A stretch of DNA of 64,000 nucleotides. It comes from Brevibacillus choshinensis (GTDB taxonomy: Bacteria; Bacillota; Bacilli; Brevibacillales; Brevibacillaceae). The translations under genes were made by a program, and so were the position numbers. The stretch is from positions 684,001 to 748,000 of the forward strand of contig NZ_CP069127.1 of assembly GCF_016811915.1 (NCBI RefSeq), given 5' to 3'. The notes below the pieces were generated by a model, which was not told where the DNA came from, searched no databases, and saw nothing but the letters and a program-made list of their open reading frames with translations. Shown one piece after another: positions 51,786 to 60,973 of the stretch (positions are counted from its first letter, which is position 1; the number at the start of each line of letters is the position of its first letter).

Positions 51786-52502
51786 TTATTTTGCTCCAGC
51801 CCGCGTCAGGGCGTCCGCCATTTCCTGATAGCCGCGGCTTTTGGCGTGCTGCAGAGGGGTCACCCCGTCGTGGTCGGCCAGATTCACATTCGCCCCGTGC
51901 TCGATCAAGAGGTTGACGATCTGTTGATGCACTTCGCCGCCGTCTCCGAGGATGACGGCTTCGAGCAGCGCCGTCCAGCCCAGGCGGTTGATATGATCGA
52001 TGTTCACATCAGAGTGAGTGAGCAGCTCTTCGACGATGGCGACATGTCCGCGATCCGCTGCAGGGATCAGGGCGGTGCCTCCAAAGCGATTGGTGACCGT
52101 GGTATCTGCTCCTGCGGCGATAGAGGCTTTGACAAATTCGAGCTTGCCTGCAGCGCTGGCATAGAGCAGCGGGTTGTCCAATCGCTCGTCGCGGATGTTT
52201 AGATTCGCCCCATGCTCAATCAGCAGGTTGAAGATGTCCAGTTGATTGGTATGCACGGCGATCAGCGCGGAGGTTCTGCCTGTTTCATCCGTGGCATTGA
52301 TGTCAGCGCCATCAGCCAAAAGCTGGTTGATGGCATTCTTATCCCCTTGCTTGGCGGCCTCGAGCAAGGCCTGGTTCTGCTTCCTGATTTCCATGTTCAC
52401 CGACTGGGTCGCTTGCTGTTCGTCGCTATTTAGCATGGTGTCTACATTCATCTCGCAGCCTGCGAGTGCCAGCGTGAGAGCGAGCAGGCTGATTGGCAGC
52501 AA
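51786..52502 (-). CDS. Ankyrin-repeat lipoprotein
   Basis: The 238-residue protein has a lipoprotein signal (LPISLLALTLALAGC) and four to five ankyrin repeats, such as NAINQLLADGADINATDETG, DIFNLLIEHGANLNIRDERL and IVNLLIEHGANVNLADHDGV. It should sit on the outer membrane face and bind other proteins. I chose a TTG at 52502 because AAAGGAG precedes it by ten bases and it gives a proper signal peptide; the frame is open to 52541. It follows the SLH-protein gene by 47 bp and is probably cotranscribed with it. Confidence 0.85.
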   Translation of the reverse strand: MLPISLLALTLALAGCEMNVDTMLNSDEQQATQSVNMEIRKQNQALLEAAKQGDKNAINQLLADGADINATDETGRTSALIAVHTNQLDIFNLLIEHGANLNIRDERLDNPLLYASAAGKLEFVKASIAAGADTTVTNRFGGTALIPAADRGHVAIVEELLTHSDVNIDHINRLGWTALLEAVILGDGGEVHQQIVNLLIEHGANVNLADHDGVTPLQHAKSRGYQEMADALTRAGAK

Positions 52503-52549
52503 AGCGAGCCCTCTCCTTTCTGCTGGTATGGAATGGTACATTGCCTCTA

Positions 52550-54043
52550 TTATTCCACAGTCAGCTCAGCCTGAGAATCCCCGGCCCAATCGCCAACAGG
52601 CGTAACGGTGTAGGTGGTGCCTACAGACAGCTTGCCGTTTTGCTGCAGATCAAAAATACCGACTGCACCTTTGCGGCTGGAGTATTTGTAGGTGGCCAGC
52701 AGCTTCTCTCCATTTTCAGCAGTCAGCTCGACGCTGCGTCCAGAGAACAGCTCATCGCCCGGATCCTCGGCCAATGTAACGGAGATCGAGGTGTCAGAGA
52801 GTGCTTTTGCTTCGGTGATTTCCACTGGGGCGATTTCTTTTGCGACAAATGTCGGGTTCTTGATGTCAGCCCAGTCAGAGGTTACCGTGTACGTCACGCC
52901 CGGAGTCAGTACTTGACCTTCTGGCAGACGGAATTTTGGCTCTTGCTTGCCGTCCGTCGATTGGGTAAATGGCACGTATTTGGCTGCAATCGGTTGGCCG
53001 CCTGCCGGTGTAATGGTCACCTGTCTGGCTTGCATGGACGAAATGATTTGATAAGTGGTTCCGTTTGCACGGTTGTTTTCATCCAGGACGAATGCATTGT
53101 CGCCACGGCCTGCACTGTACGCAGTGATGACGTACCCGTAGTCGGTGACGTTATCGGATTTCAACGCCTCCACTTCGAAGGTATCGTTCGTTACTTGTCT
53201 GCTCTCGTTCATTTGCAGCTTGGTGGCATTGCCTGTGAAGGTCCCTGCTTTATTGCCTTTGTACGTCAGGTTGTAAGTCGTGCCAGCATTTTGGACGGAG
53301 GTCGGGACGATGTAGGTCGCGATAGAGCCGGTTTTCAACCGGGGCATGTTTGTCAGGGTCAGACCGTCGTTGAAGACGAAATCGGCTTTTGCTTTCGCGA
53401 ATACCTCATCTTCTGCGGTCAGCGGCTTGTCGAAGGTCACAATCAGCGTGATGGCATTGAGAGACTTCACGCTTGTGATCTTCGCTTTTTCGGATGGAAT
53501 CGCTTTTTGGGCGGTCTTCAACAGATAAGCGACTTCTCCGCGGGATGCAGCTTGGTTGCCGGAGTAGAATCGTTCCATCCAGTAGCTCACGGATTTGACA
53601 TCGCGCTTCAGTGCTTTGGATACAATCTGCACGAGCTCGGCATCCGTGACGGCACCTGCCGGATTGAACTGTCCGTCTTCTGCTTGCATGATTCCCAGTC
53701 CGACTACTTCAGAAGCGTATTTGTATGCCCAGGATTTCGGTTGAATATCTGTCAGATTGGCAGGGGATGGAGCAGTGCCTTCCAGATTGAAGGTCTTCAC
53801 AACCATTTTGGCCAGCTCGGCGCGGGTGATTTGCTTGTGGGCGCCCATGGAGCGATCGGAGTACCCTTGCATGACGCCGAGACGCGCCATCTGGTTGACT
53901 GCGTCCCCAATTTCCTCGGCGGTAAGTGGGGAAGGGATGGCGGCTGAAGCTGCCTGAGTGGTCAGCGCTGCAAACGGGAGTGAGGCTGTTCCCAATGCGG
54001 CTGTCAGTACCAGAGCGGCGACTTTATTTGAAATCTTTTTCAT
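52550..54043 (-). CDS. S-layer-homology (SLH) domain surface protein
   Basis: The 497-residue exported protein begins with a signal peptide (MKKISNKVAALVLTAALGTA and on to TQAASA). At least two SLH repeats follow (ARLGVMQGYSDRSMGAHKQI then TRAELAKMV; and GLGIMQAEDGQFNPAGAVTD with AELVQIV), with a weaker third, which bind pyruvylated cell-wall polymer. The remaining 330 residues are beta-rich modules with an Ig-like or SbsA-type feel, for example LNAITLIVTFDKPLTAEDEV. It may be an S-layer or surface-associated protein. GAGGAGG precedes the ATG at 54043. Confidence 0.9.
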   Translation of the reverse strand: MKKISNKVAALVLTAALGTASLPFAALTTQAASAAIPSPLTAEEIGDAVNQMARLGVMQGYSDRSMGAHKQITRAELAKMVVKTFNLEGTAPSPANLTDIQPKSWAYKYASEVVGLGIMQAEDGQFNPAGAVTDAELVQIVSKALKRDVKSVSYWMERFYSGNQAASRGEVAYLLKTAQKAIPSEKAKITSVKSLNAITLIVTFDKPLTAEDEVFAKAKADFVFNDGLTLTNMPRLKTGSIATYIVPTSVQNAGTTYNLTYKGNKAGTFTGNATKLQMNESRQVTNDTFEVEALKSDNVTDYGYVITAYSAGRGDNAFVLDENNRANGTTYQIISSMQARQVTITPAGGQPIAAKYVPFTQSTDGKQEPKFRLPEGQVLTPGVTYTVTSDWADIKNPTFVAKEIAPVEITEAKALSDTSISVTLAEDPGDELFSGRSVELTAENGEKLLATYKYSSRKGAVGIFDLQQNGKLSVGTTYTVTPVGDWAGDSQAELTVE

Positions 54044-54181
54044 CAGAATGTCCTCCTCATATCGTGAGTGGCTATTGTTGCTTGCCTTACTCACAGGATA
54101 GACGAGAGACCTAAACTGGCTAGAAACCTGTCCTTAAAAGATTCGAAACCAATGATTAAAAAAACCTAAACAAAAACGTGC

Positions 54182-54877
54182 TTACACGGTAAAGCGATAG
54201 CCCGCCCCCCAAACCGTCTCGATGTATTGGGGATTGGAGGGATCGATCTCGATTTTTTCCCGCACTTTTCGGATGTGGACAGTGACCGTCGCGATATCTC
54301 CGCTAGAGTCCATTCCCCAAATGCGTTCAAACAACTCGTTTTTGCTAAACACGCGGTTTGGATGGCTCACCAAAAATTCCAGCAGGTTGAACTCACGGGT
54401 GGTGAAAATGACCTCCTGATTGCGGACGTACACTCTCCGGGATGCTTTATCCATGACGATGCCGCGGATGTGGATTTCATCTTTCTGCTGCTGCCCTTGC
54501 TTGCCGAGCAGTCTCTCGTAGCGGGTCAAGTGAGCTTTCGCACGGGCCACCAGTTCGCTTGGGCTGAAAGGCTTGGTGATGTAATCATCCGCACCGAGAT
54601 TGAAGGCGCGAATCTTATCGAGCTCTTCTTTCTTGGCAGAGACGATCAGGATCGGCACCTCCTTTGCCTGGCGGATCTGCCGGCACAGCTCAAAGCCATC
54701 CAGGCCACCAGGGAGCTGCAGGTCGATGATGATCAGTCCATATTCCTCATTCAAAGCGAGATGCAGCCCTTTATCACCTGTGTGGCACAGATCGACAGCA
54801 AAGCCGTTCAGCTCAAAATAGTCGCGCTCGAGCTGGGCGATGGTCGTTTCATCTTCAATGATCAGGATTCGTGTCAT
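54182..54877 (-). CDS. OmpR-family response regulator
   Basis: The 231-residue protein has a receiver domain with the phosphoacceptor in LIIDLQLPGG, K in DDYITKPFSPSEL, and a C-terminal winged helix (TTREFNLLEFLVSHPNRVFS, ending in IETVWGAGYRF). It is cotranscribed with the kinase gene, which overlaps it by four bases. Target genes are unknown; the SLH gene lies downstream on the same strand. Confidence 0.93.
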   Translation of the reverse strand: MTRILIIEDETTIAQLERDYFELNGFAVDLCHTGDKGLHLALNEEYGLIIIDLQLPGGLDGFELCRQIRQAKEVPILIVSAKKEELDKIRAFNLGADDYITKPFSPSELVARAKAHLTRYERLLGKQGQQQKDEIHIRGIVMDKASRRVYVRNQEVIFTTREFNLLEFLVSHPNRVFSKNELFERIWGMDSSGDIATVTVHIRKVREKIEIDPSNPQYIETVWGAGYRFTV

Positions 54878-56352
54878 GTGCGTGGTCCTCCTGGTTTTGT
54901 GCTGCGTTTGAGCGAGAAGAACAGGCTGGTGCCGACGCCTTGCTCGCTTTCGACCCAGATCTTGCCGCCGTGTCCCTCAATGATCTCTCGGGCGATCGCC
55001 AGCCCCAAGCCGCTGCCGCCCGTACCGGAATTGCGGGACTGCTCTGCGCGGTAAAAGCGTTCAAAGAGATGCGGAAGGGCTTCCGGGGGTATTCCCATCC
55101 CGTTGTCGTGGATCTCGATGGTGACCCAATGCTGATCGGCTTGCAGCGAGACGCCGATCCGTTTCTCCGATTTATCCATGAATTTCTGGGCATTGTCGAT
55201 GATGTTCAAGACCGTGCGCTTGAGCTTTTCCACGTCGGCGAGCACCCAGGTGGGTTCCTCGATGCGGTTGGCCCACGTCAGGTCGATGCCTTGCTCCTCC
55301 AAGCCGTAATGGAGCTCCTCGATGCAATCGTCGAGAAACGGCACGATGTTCACAGGCTCGAAGGTAAAAGGCACCTGCTTCAAATCGAGCTTGGAGTAAA
55401 GGAACAGCTCATCGACCAGCTTGTCTAAATCCACGGCTTTGGAGTAGATGATCTGGACGTACTTGTCCATTTTCTCCGGCGTATCGGCGACGCCATCCCG
55501 GATTCCCTCGATGTAGCCTTTGATGTTCGTGATCGGGGTGCGGAGGTCGTGCGAGATGTTGGATATCAGCTCTTTGCGGCTCTCCTCATCCTGCAGGCGC
55601 AGCTGCACCGATTCCTGCAGCCGCTTGCGCATGTTCTCAAACGCTTCGTTCAATTGACCGATCTCGTCCTTGGAACGCAGGTCCAAAGCGAACCGCAGAT
55701 CGCCCTCCTGGATGCGCTCAGCTGAGCTGCGCAGCAGATTGAGCGGCTTGACCACGCTCTTGGTAATCCAGCGGTACAAGAGCACGTTGGCGATGACGAG
55801 TACGCCGAGCAGGATGAACAGGAGAATGGGAAGCAACCGGCGCGTCACCTCCGCAAACGGACTGCGCTCCCGGATGACGAAGACGCTGCCCTTTGCTCCA
55901 TCCGAGTACAGAAAATCGAATTTCGCGTAGGCGTAAAAGCGTTCCCCGATGTTGAAGGTATTGCGAATCTGGCTGTTGTTCAGATCGTACGGAGGCAGGT
56001 TTTGCTCCAGCTGCGGCTGATGGAACGTGTACGATTCAAACACCTGGTTGCTCTCCCGCCGTACGTAGAGCCCTGCTCGCACGGTCCGCAGCTTGAAATC
56101 GTAGTCGACGAGCAATTGCTTGTTCAAAAGCTCGTCCGGCGTATTTTTTGCGAGGTATTTCAAGTCGAGGAAGATCGATTCTTCCTGCTCGGTCAGCGGA
56201 TTCAATTGGTAATGGACTTTGTAAAAGTCCCGGATGCTGTGAATATCACCGGTAGCGGCAATGGTAAACAGCCCTGCTGTCAGCCCAAACATCACGAGGC
56301 TGATGACCAGCATCCCGGTATAGGAAAGCAGCAATTTGATACGGATGGACAT
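54874..56352 (-). CDS. Sensor histidine kinase
   Basis: The 492-residue kinase has a membrane segment near residues 7-30, an extracytoplasmic domain of about 130 residues, a second membrane segment (LLPILLFILLGVLVIANVLL), a HAMP linker, the HisKA motif ISNISHDLRTPITNIKGYIE and an ATPase domain with NIIDNAQKFM, DNGMGIPPE and GTGGSGLGLAIAREI. This is the CssS/ResE/PhoR style. AAAGAGG precedes the ATG at 56352. Partner regulator gene overlaps downstream. The signal is unknown. Confidence 0.92.
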   Translation of the reverse strand: MSIRIKLLLSYTGMLVISLVMFGLTAGLFTIAATGDIHSIRDFYKVHYQLNPLTEQEESIFLDLKYLAKNTPDELLNKQLLVDYDFKLRTVRAGLYVRRESNQVFESYTFHQPQLEQNLPPYDLNNSQIRNTFNIGERFYAYAKFDFLYSDGAKGSVFVIRERSPFAEVTRRLLPILLFILLGVLVIANVLLYRWITKSVVKPLNLLRSSAERIQEGDLRFALDLRSKDEIGQLNEAFENMRKRLQESVQLRLQDEESRKELISNISHDLRTPITNIKGYIEGIRDGVADTPEKMDKYVQIIYSKAVDLDKLVDELFLYSKLDLKQVPFTFEPVNIVPFLDDCIEELHYGLEEQGIDLTWANRIEEPTWVLADVEKLKRTVLNIIDNAQKFMDKSEKRIGVSLQADQHWVTIEIHDNGMGIPPEALPHLFERFYRAEQSRNSGTGGSGLGLAIAREIIEGHGGKIWVESEQGVGTSLFFSLKRSTKPGGPRT

Positions 56353-56497
56353 TGTCTCACCTCTTTGCATTCTGACAAGTCCATTATATACAAGCCGCGC
56401 AATTGGTAAAGCCCATCGGAAGCCGTTACTTACAAACAGATAAAATCAGTTATACTATTCAGTAAGTATGTTGACCAACGTGAAAGGCGGAGAAAAG

Positions 56498-57295
56498 ATG
56501 AAAGTAGCGATCGCGCAGCTGACTTCTACCATGGATAAAGCGGAAAACCTGCAAAAGGCATTGACCTACATCGCAAAAGCGAAAGCGTCAGGGGCAGATT
56601 TTGTGATCCTGCCCGAGATGTATCTCGCACCAGCCACTCCGAAAACAAACGTCACGCCAGCGCAGGTAGCGGAACCTTTGGACGGACCATTCGTTACCGG
56701 GCTGGCCGAGGCGGCTCGCGAGCATGGGGTGTATGTGGTTTGCGGCATGTATGAAAAAATAGATCAGGATCCAAACCGGGCGTACAACACGACGGTATTC
56801 CTGAATCGCTCCGGCGAACTGATCCATGCGTACCGCAAGACGCATCTGTACGATGCTTTCGCGTTCGTGGAATCGGACGCCATCGCTGCGGGTGACAACC
56901 CGTATCAGGTGGTGGAGACCGAGTTCGGGAAAATCGGGCTCATGGTTTGCTATGAAGTGCGGTTCCCGGAAATTGCGAGACAGTTTGCCCTGCAAGGCGC
57001 AGACATCTTGTTCGTGCCGGCGGGATGGGTAGCGGGTGCGATGAAAGAAGATCACTGGGAGACGCTCGTCCGTGCGAGAGCGATTGAAAACACGATGTTT
57101 GTGTGCGCGGCAGATCAAGTAGGCAACATTTTCGCAGGACGCAGCTTGATTGTCGATCCAATGGGAGTCGTCCTGGCGAGTGCAGGTGAGGAAGAGACGC
57201 TCATCGTCGCCGAGCTGGATCTGGATCGGATTTCCCGTGTCCGCAGCAAATTGCCGAGCGTGGCCAATCGTCGACCGGAGTTTTATATCAACTAA
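56498..57295 (+). CDS. Carbon-nitrogen hydrolase (nitrilase superfamily, omega-amidase-like)
   Basis: The 265-residue enzyme keeps the nitrilase triad: Glu40 in FVILPEMYL, Lys114 in YRKTHLYDAF and Cys151 in LMVCYEVRFPE. The layout and the RARAIENTMFVCAADQVG segment are those of omega-amidase/NIT2 or YafV-type amidases, which cut alpha-keto acid amides. The ATG at 56498 follows GGCGGAG. It is monocistronic, with a long stem-loop repeat just downstream. Confidence 0.9.
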   Translation: MKVAIAQLTSTMDKAENLQKALTYIAKAKASGADFVILPEMYLAPATPKTNVTPAQVAEPLDGPFVTGLAEAAREHGVYVVCGMYEKIDQDPNRAYNTTVFLNRSGELIHAYRKTHLYDAFAFVESDAIAAGDNPYQVVETEFGKIGLMVCYEVRFPEIARQFALQGADILFVPAGWVAGAMKEDHWETLVRARAIENTMFVCAADQVGNIFAGRSLIVDPMGVVLASAGEEETLIVAELDLDRISRVRSKLPSVANRRPEFYIN

Positions 57296-57369
57296 CCAAT
57301 ATCCGAGCCAGCACAGTGGATTTGGCGGGGAGTACCTCATCCGTAAGTAGAGTGCTGAGGAGTTCCTTA

Positions 57370-57468
57370 CGGAAAAAGGAGAAAAAAGCGAAGGTATTGG
57401 GGGCACCTGTGCAGGGATGACCCCCGCGCAGGTGCCCCTACCAACCGGAGTGTTTTCTCCCTTTTCCG
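57370..57468. repeat. Long stem-loop repeat, copy B
   Basis: A 16-bp inverted repeat with one mismatch (57370-57385 with 57453-57468) encloses a GC-rich stem GGGGCACCTGTGC/GCGCAGGTGCCCC. The core CAGGGATGACCCC and the tail ending CTCCACTA match copy A at 37797-38001. A separate small hairpin CCGTAA/TTACGG abuts the left side (57341-57372). The gene-free interval 57296-57645 contains this and nothing else recognised. Confidence 0.75.
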
Positions 57469-57645
57469 CCCCTCCACTACAGTCTATTTCATTAGAAAAA
57501 GGTGTATTTAGCATGCTTCCTTGCATGAAAACAGGCATGTACCTATGAACACATCCGAGCAATTTCAATATGATGGTAACAGATAACTATACATTTATCT
57601 GGTCCTTATGGAAGCGTCACCATCATGAGAAAGGGTGTGTGTCTA

Positions 57646-57894
57646 ATGTTCTGGATCGTATGGGCATTGGTCGGTTTGGTCGTATGGTGGGGTATGAACA
57701 TGCTGATGACAGGAAAAGCAGGGGGCAGCAACTGGTTGGCATCCCTGATTGTCGCGCTGCTCGGCAGCTGGCTCGGTGATCTGGTCTTGGGCAACTGGCT
57801 GTGGATGTTGGCAGGATTCAATGTCATTGCCGGGGCGATTGGCGCCATTGTACTGGTTTGGCTCTGGAATCTCATTACCAAGCAAATGAAATAA
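57646..57894 (+). CDS. GlsB/YeaQ-family small membrane protein
   Basis: The 82-residue protein has three hydrophobic segments (MFWIVWALVGLVVWWGMNML and two more) and the glycine-rich spacing of the transglycosylase-associated/YeaQ family, linked to stress in other bacteria. Its function is unknown. The ATG at 57646 follows GAAAGGG; an in-frame ATG seven codons earlier is possible. A terminator follows. Confidence 0.8.
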   Translation: MFWIVWALVGLVVWWGMNMLMTGKAGGSNWLASLIVALLGSWLGDLVLGNWLWMLAGFNVIAGAIGAIVLVWLWNLITKQMK

Positions 57895-57911
57895 CCGTAC
57901 GCAGGTGGGAC

Positions 57912-57944
57912 CAGGAGTCGCTATGATTGCGATTCCTGTTTTTT
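57912..57944 (+). terminator. Rho-independent terminator
   Basis: CAGGAGTCGC pairs with GCGATTCCTG with one mismatch, followed by six T residues. Confidence 0.85.
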
Positions 57945-58045
57945 AATTCTAAATTCGCACTTTACAAATCGGATTTATAAGAATATAAATAGAGAAGGCT
58001 CATCATACATTAGAGAAAAAGAAAGACCGAAGAGGAGGAGAAAGC

Positions 58046-59434
58046 ATGTCTACGCTCTTAATCATTGCCAACATCATCATTTTGCTCTTATTCATTATTG
58101 GCTTGTACACGCTGCAAAAGAAGCACGTCTCGTTCTCCAAGCGGGTTTTCATTGGATTGGGACTCGGGATCGTGTTTGGCTTGGTTCTGCAATTTGCTTA
58201 TGGTGCCAAGTCAGACGTGCTCAAAACGACGATCGACTGGTACAATATTGTCGGAAACGGCTATGTGAAGCTGCTCCAGATGATTGTCATGCCGCTCGTT
58301 TTCATTTCGATCGTCTCTGCTTTTACCAAGCTGAAATTATCGAATAACATTGGGAAAATCAGCTCGTTGATCCTGGGGATTTTGGTCGGGACTACGGCTA
58401 TTGCCGCTGCCATTGGTATTGCTTCTACGCTGGCCTTCAATCTGGATGGAGCCCAGCTTCAGCAGGGAGCCGCAGAAACAGCACGAATTGAACAGGTCGG
58501 ACAAAAATTAGGCGACGTTCAGAATACTTCGCTGCCGCAAAAAATCGTTTCGCTCCTGCCTGCGAACCCGTTCCAGGACTTGACGGGAGAGCGCCCGACC
58601 TCGACGATCGCAGTCGTGATTTTCGCAGCTTTCATCGGTGCAGCCTATTTGGGAATCAAACGCAAAAATCCGGAGCAGGCTGAGCTCTTTTCCAAGATCG
58701 TCGACACCCTCCATACGATTACCATGCGTGTGGTTACCCTGATCTTGCGCTTGACCCCGTTCGGCGTGCTGGCCATCATGACAAAAGTGACGGCTACCAG
58801 CGACTACAATGCGATCTGGCAGCTTGGGAAATTCGTCGTCGCGTCCTATGTAGCCCTGATCATCATGTTTATCGTGCATCTGCTCCTGCTGGCTTTCGCA
58901 GGCTTGAATCCGATAACCTATGTGAAAAAAGCATTCCCGGTTCTCACGTTTGCCTTCACCTCCCGTACCAGCGCAGGGGCATTGCCGCTGAATGTGAAAA
59001 CACAGACGCAGGATCTGGGAGTTCCCGAGGGAATCGCCAACTTCGCAGGCTCCTTTGGTCTCTCCATCGGACAAAATGGCTGCGCCGGTACGTACCCGGC
59101 TATGCTCGCCGTGATGGTCGCACCATTGGCAGGCGTAGATCCACTGTCTCCATCGTTTATCCTGCTGCTCATTGCGGTCGTGGCGCTCAGCTCGTTTGGT
59201 GTAGCTGGCGTAGGCGGTGGAGCTACGTTCGCCGCGCTGCTGGTCTTGTCCTCGCTGAATCTCCCTATCGCGATCGTAGGTCTCTTGATCTCGGTTGAAC
59301 CGTTGATCGATATGGGACGCACGGCCCTAAACGTGAGCGGCAGCATGACGGCAGGTCTGCTCACCAGCAAGGCGACAAAAGATCTGGATACGAATGTGTA
59401 CAACGACACGAGAGACAACTCGCTGACTGTATAA
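58046..59434 (+). CDS. tcyP: L-cystine uptake protein TcyP
   Basis: This sodium- or proton-coupled symporter of the dicarboxylate/amino acid family has 462 residues. The start (LYTLQKKHVSFSKRVFIGLG), GGYVKL-like NGYVKLLQMIVMPLVFISIV and the transport-core motifs TSRTSAGALPLNVKTQ and GQNGCAGTYPAMLAVM all agree with B. subtilis TcyP, a cystine importer. GAGGAGG precedes the ATG. No S-box or T-box leader is visible in the 100 bases upstream, so regulation probably uses a repressor such as CymR. A terminator follows. Confidence 0.92.
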   Translation: MSTLLIIANIIILLLFIIGLYTLQKKHVSFSKRVFIGLGLGIVFGLVLQFAYGAKSDVLKTTIDWYNIVGNGYVKLLQMIVMPLVFISIVSAFTKLKLSNNIGKISSLILGILVGTTAIAAAIGIASTLAFNLDGAQLQQGAAETARIEQVGQKLGDVQNTSLPQKIVSLLPANPFQDLTGERPTSTIAVVIFAAFIGAAYLGIKRKNPEQAELFSKIVDTLHTITMRVVTLILRLTPFGVLAIMTKVTATSDYNAIWQLGKFVVASYVALIIMFIVHLLLLAFAGLNPITYVKKAFPVLTFAFTSRTSAGALPLNVKTQTQDLGVPEGIANFAGSFGLSIGQNGCAGTYPAMLAVMVAPLAGVDPLSPSFILLLIAVVALSSFGVAGVGGGATFAALLVLSSLNLPIAIVGLLISVEPLIDMGRTALNVSGSMTAGLLTSKATKDLDTNVYNDTRDNSLTV

Positions 59435-59440
59435 AAAAAG

Positions 59441-59487
59441 AAAAAGGCTACTCCGCCATAGGAAAAGGGCGGATGTAGCCTTTTTTT
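59441..59487 (+). terminator. Rho-independent terminator after tcyP
   Basis: AAAAAGGCTAC-T-CCGCC pairs with GGCGG-AT-GTAGCC, followed by seven T residues. Confidence 0.85.
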
Positions 59488-59562
59488 GCATGGTAAGGCT
59501 TCGCTAGGACGTAGAGCAGCCATGGTTTCTCATCGTGAATATAAACATTTGAGATTTACCGT

Positions 59563-59620
59563 TACCTAGATAATTAGGTATATTATTTTTAAATGCAAAA
59601 CAATAGTTTTGCATTTAAAA
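59563..59620 (+). promoter_or_regulatory. Two inverted repeats in the leader of the MFS gene
   Basis: TACCTA-GATAAT-TAGGTA (59563-59580) has 6-base arms. It is followed by a perfect 15-bp inverted repeat, TTTTAAATGCAAAAC (59587-59601) and GTTTTGCATTTAAAA (59606-59620), separated by only four bases. The ribosome binding site GGGAGG stands eight bases further. They may be an operator or a leader hairpin controlling the transporter. Confidence 0.6.
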
Positions 59621-59642
59621 CAAAAATGGGAGGTGCACGCTG

Positions 59643-60908
59643 ATGTCTACTGCTTCTAATCCTCGGAAACTGCGTTGGTGGGGCGTCATTACGCTGCTGC
59701 TCGTTGTAATCATTTCCTACGTTGACCGTATGAACGTGTCGGTTCTGATTACAAACAATGAATTTTTGGAACATTTTGGGATTAAAGGAGATCGTATCGC
59801 ACAGGGCGAGCTGATGTCTCTGTTCCTGATCGGGTACGGTATCGCTGCCTTTTTCCTCAGCCCGTTGTATGAAACGTTTTTTGGCGTTCGCAAAGGGCTT
59901 CTGATCAGTATCTTGATCTGGGCTGTCATGACGATCGTCTCGCCAGTCGCCAGCTCCATTGGCCTGCTGCTCCTGATTCGCTTTATCCTGGGGGCAAGCG
60001 AAGGGCCGCTGTTCTCGCTGAAAACCATGTACATCAAGGACATGTTTGACCAGCATGAACGCGGGAAACCGAATGCCGTCAGCTCCATGGGTGTGTCGAT
60101 CGGCCTCGCTGTGGGCTTCCCGATCGTGACTTACATTATTTTGCATTCTCATTGGCAAGCTTCTTACGTCATTCTCGGTATTTTAAATCTGATTATCGGG
60201 CTGCCGCTGATTCTCCTCTTCATCAAGGAGTCGGGAAAGAAAGATTCAAAACGAGCCAGTGCTAAGCCGAAAAGCTTGAAGGAGACGTTCCGCCAGGCGT
60301 GGAAAACCCCGGGGCTGGTCTGGATTCTGCTGATTGAGATTGCCACACTCAGCTACTTGTGGGGCAGCAGCTCCTGGCTGCCTGCTTATTTGCTTAATGA
60401 GCGCCATTTTTCCATCAAGGAAATGGGGATATTGGCTTCCCTGCCCTTTATTTTCAGTATCGGATCGGGCTATCTCGGCGGGTATATCATCGATCGCATT
60501 TCTCCCAAACGCGTATCCATGCTCTTTGTCGTCGGCGGTTTGGGTACGGCCATTAGCGTTTCCATCGCAATCTTCTCGGCCAGCCCTGTCGTCTCGGCGA
60601 TCGGCTTGATTGTGGCCAATCTGTTCTGGGGCATTCAAGGTCCCGCGATCCCGAGTATTGTTCAATCCGCATCTCCAGACTCTAGCGTAGGATCTACGTA
60701 CGGGATCGTCAACGGGGTAGGAAATCTCGTATCCGCTCTCATGCCGACCGTCATGGGGGCGATGATTGCGGGGAACGGGTCAGAGAGCTTCACCGCAGGA
60801 TTTACACTTTTGATCGGCACGCAGGTGCTTACGGTGATCTGTGCGATCGTGGCCCTGAGGTACAATGTGTTTGCAGCAAAAGAAGCGGGCGCACCGGTAG
60901 AGCGCTGA
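59643..60908 (+). CDS. MFS transporter of the anion:cation symporter type
   Basis: The 421-residue protein has twelve hydrophobic segments. YVDRMNVSVLITNNEFLEHF and GIKGDRIAQGELMSLFLIGY near the N-terminus, and FILGASEGPLFSLKTMYIKD with MFDQHERGKPNAVSSMG, are the signature of the ACS family (glucarate, phthalate, hexuronate and related carriers). The substrate is probably an organic acid. GGGAGG precedes the ATG. A long inverted repeat lies in its leader, and no catabolic gene is next to it. Confidence 0.88.
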   Translation: MSTASNPRKLRWWGVITLLLVVIISYVDRMNVSVLITNNEFLEHFGIKGDRIAQGELMSLFLIGYGIAAFFLSPLYETFFGVRKGLLISILIWAVMTIVSPVASSIGLLLLIRFILGASEGPLFSLKTMYIKDMFDQHERGKPNAVSSMGVSIGLAVGFPIVTYIILHSHWQASYVILGILNLIIGLPLILLFIKESGKKDSKRASAKPKSLKETFRQAWKTPGLVWILLIEIATLSYLWGSSSWLPAYLLNERHFSIKEMGILASLPFIFSIGSGYLGGYIIDRISPKRVSMLFVVGGLGTAISVSIAIFSASPVVSAIGLIVANLFWGIQGPAIPSIVQSASPDSSVGSTYGIVNGVGNLVSALMPTVMGAMIAGNGSESFTAGFTLLIGTQVLTVICAIVALRYNVFAAKEAGAPVER

Positions 60909-60926
60909 CACGGATCATCAGCAAAC

Positions 60927-60966
60927 AAGCTGCACTGTCCAATGGGACGGTGCAGCTTGCTTTTTG
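60927..60966. terminator. Bidirectional terminator
   Basis: AAGCTGCAC pairs with GTGCAGCTT, with GTCC/GGAC inside and a T-run after, between converging genes. Confidence 0.85.
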
Positions 60967-60973
60967 TCATTGA

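Noticed and set aside
52493..53947. Long plus-strand open frame opposite the SLH gene
   Set aside because: The minus strand encodes signal peptide and SLH repeats; the plus-strand product is arginine- and cysteine-rich in the manner of shadow frames.
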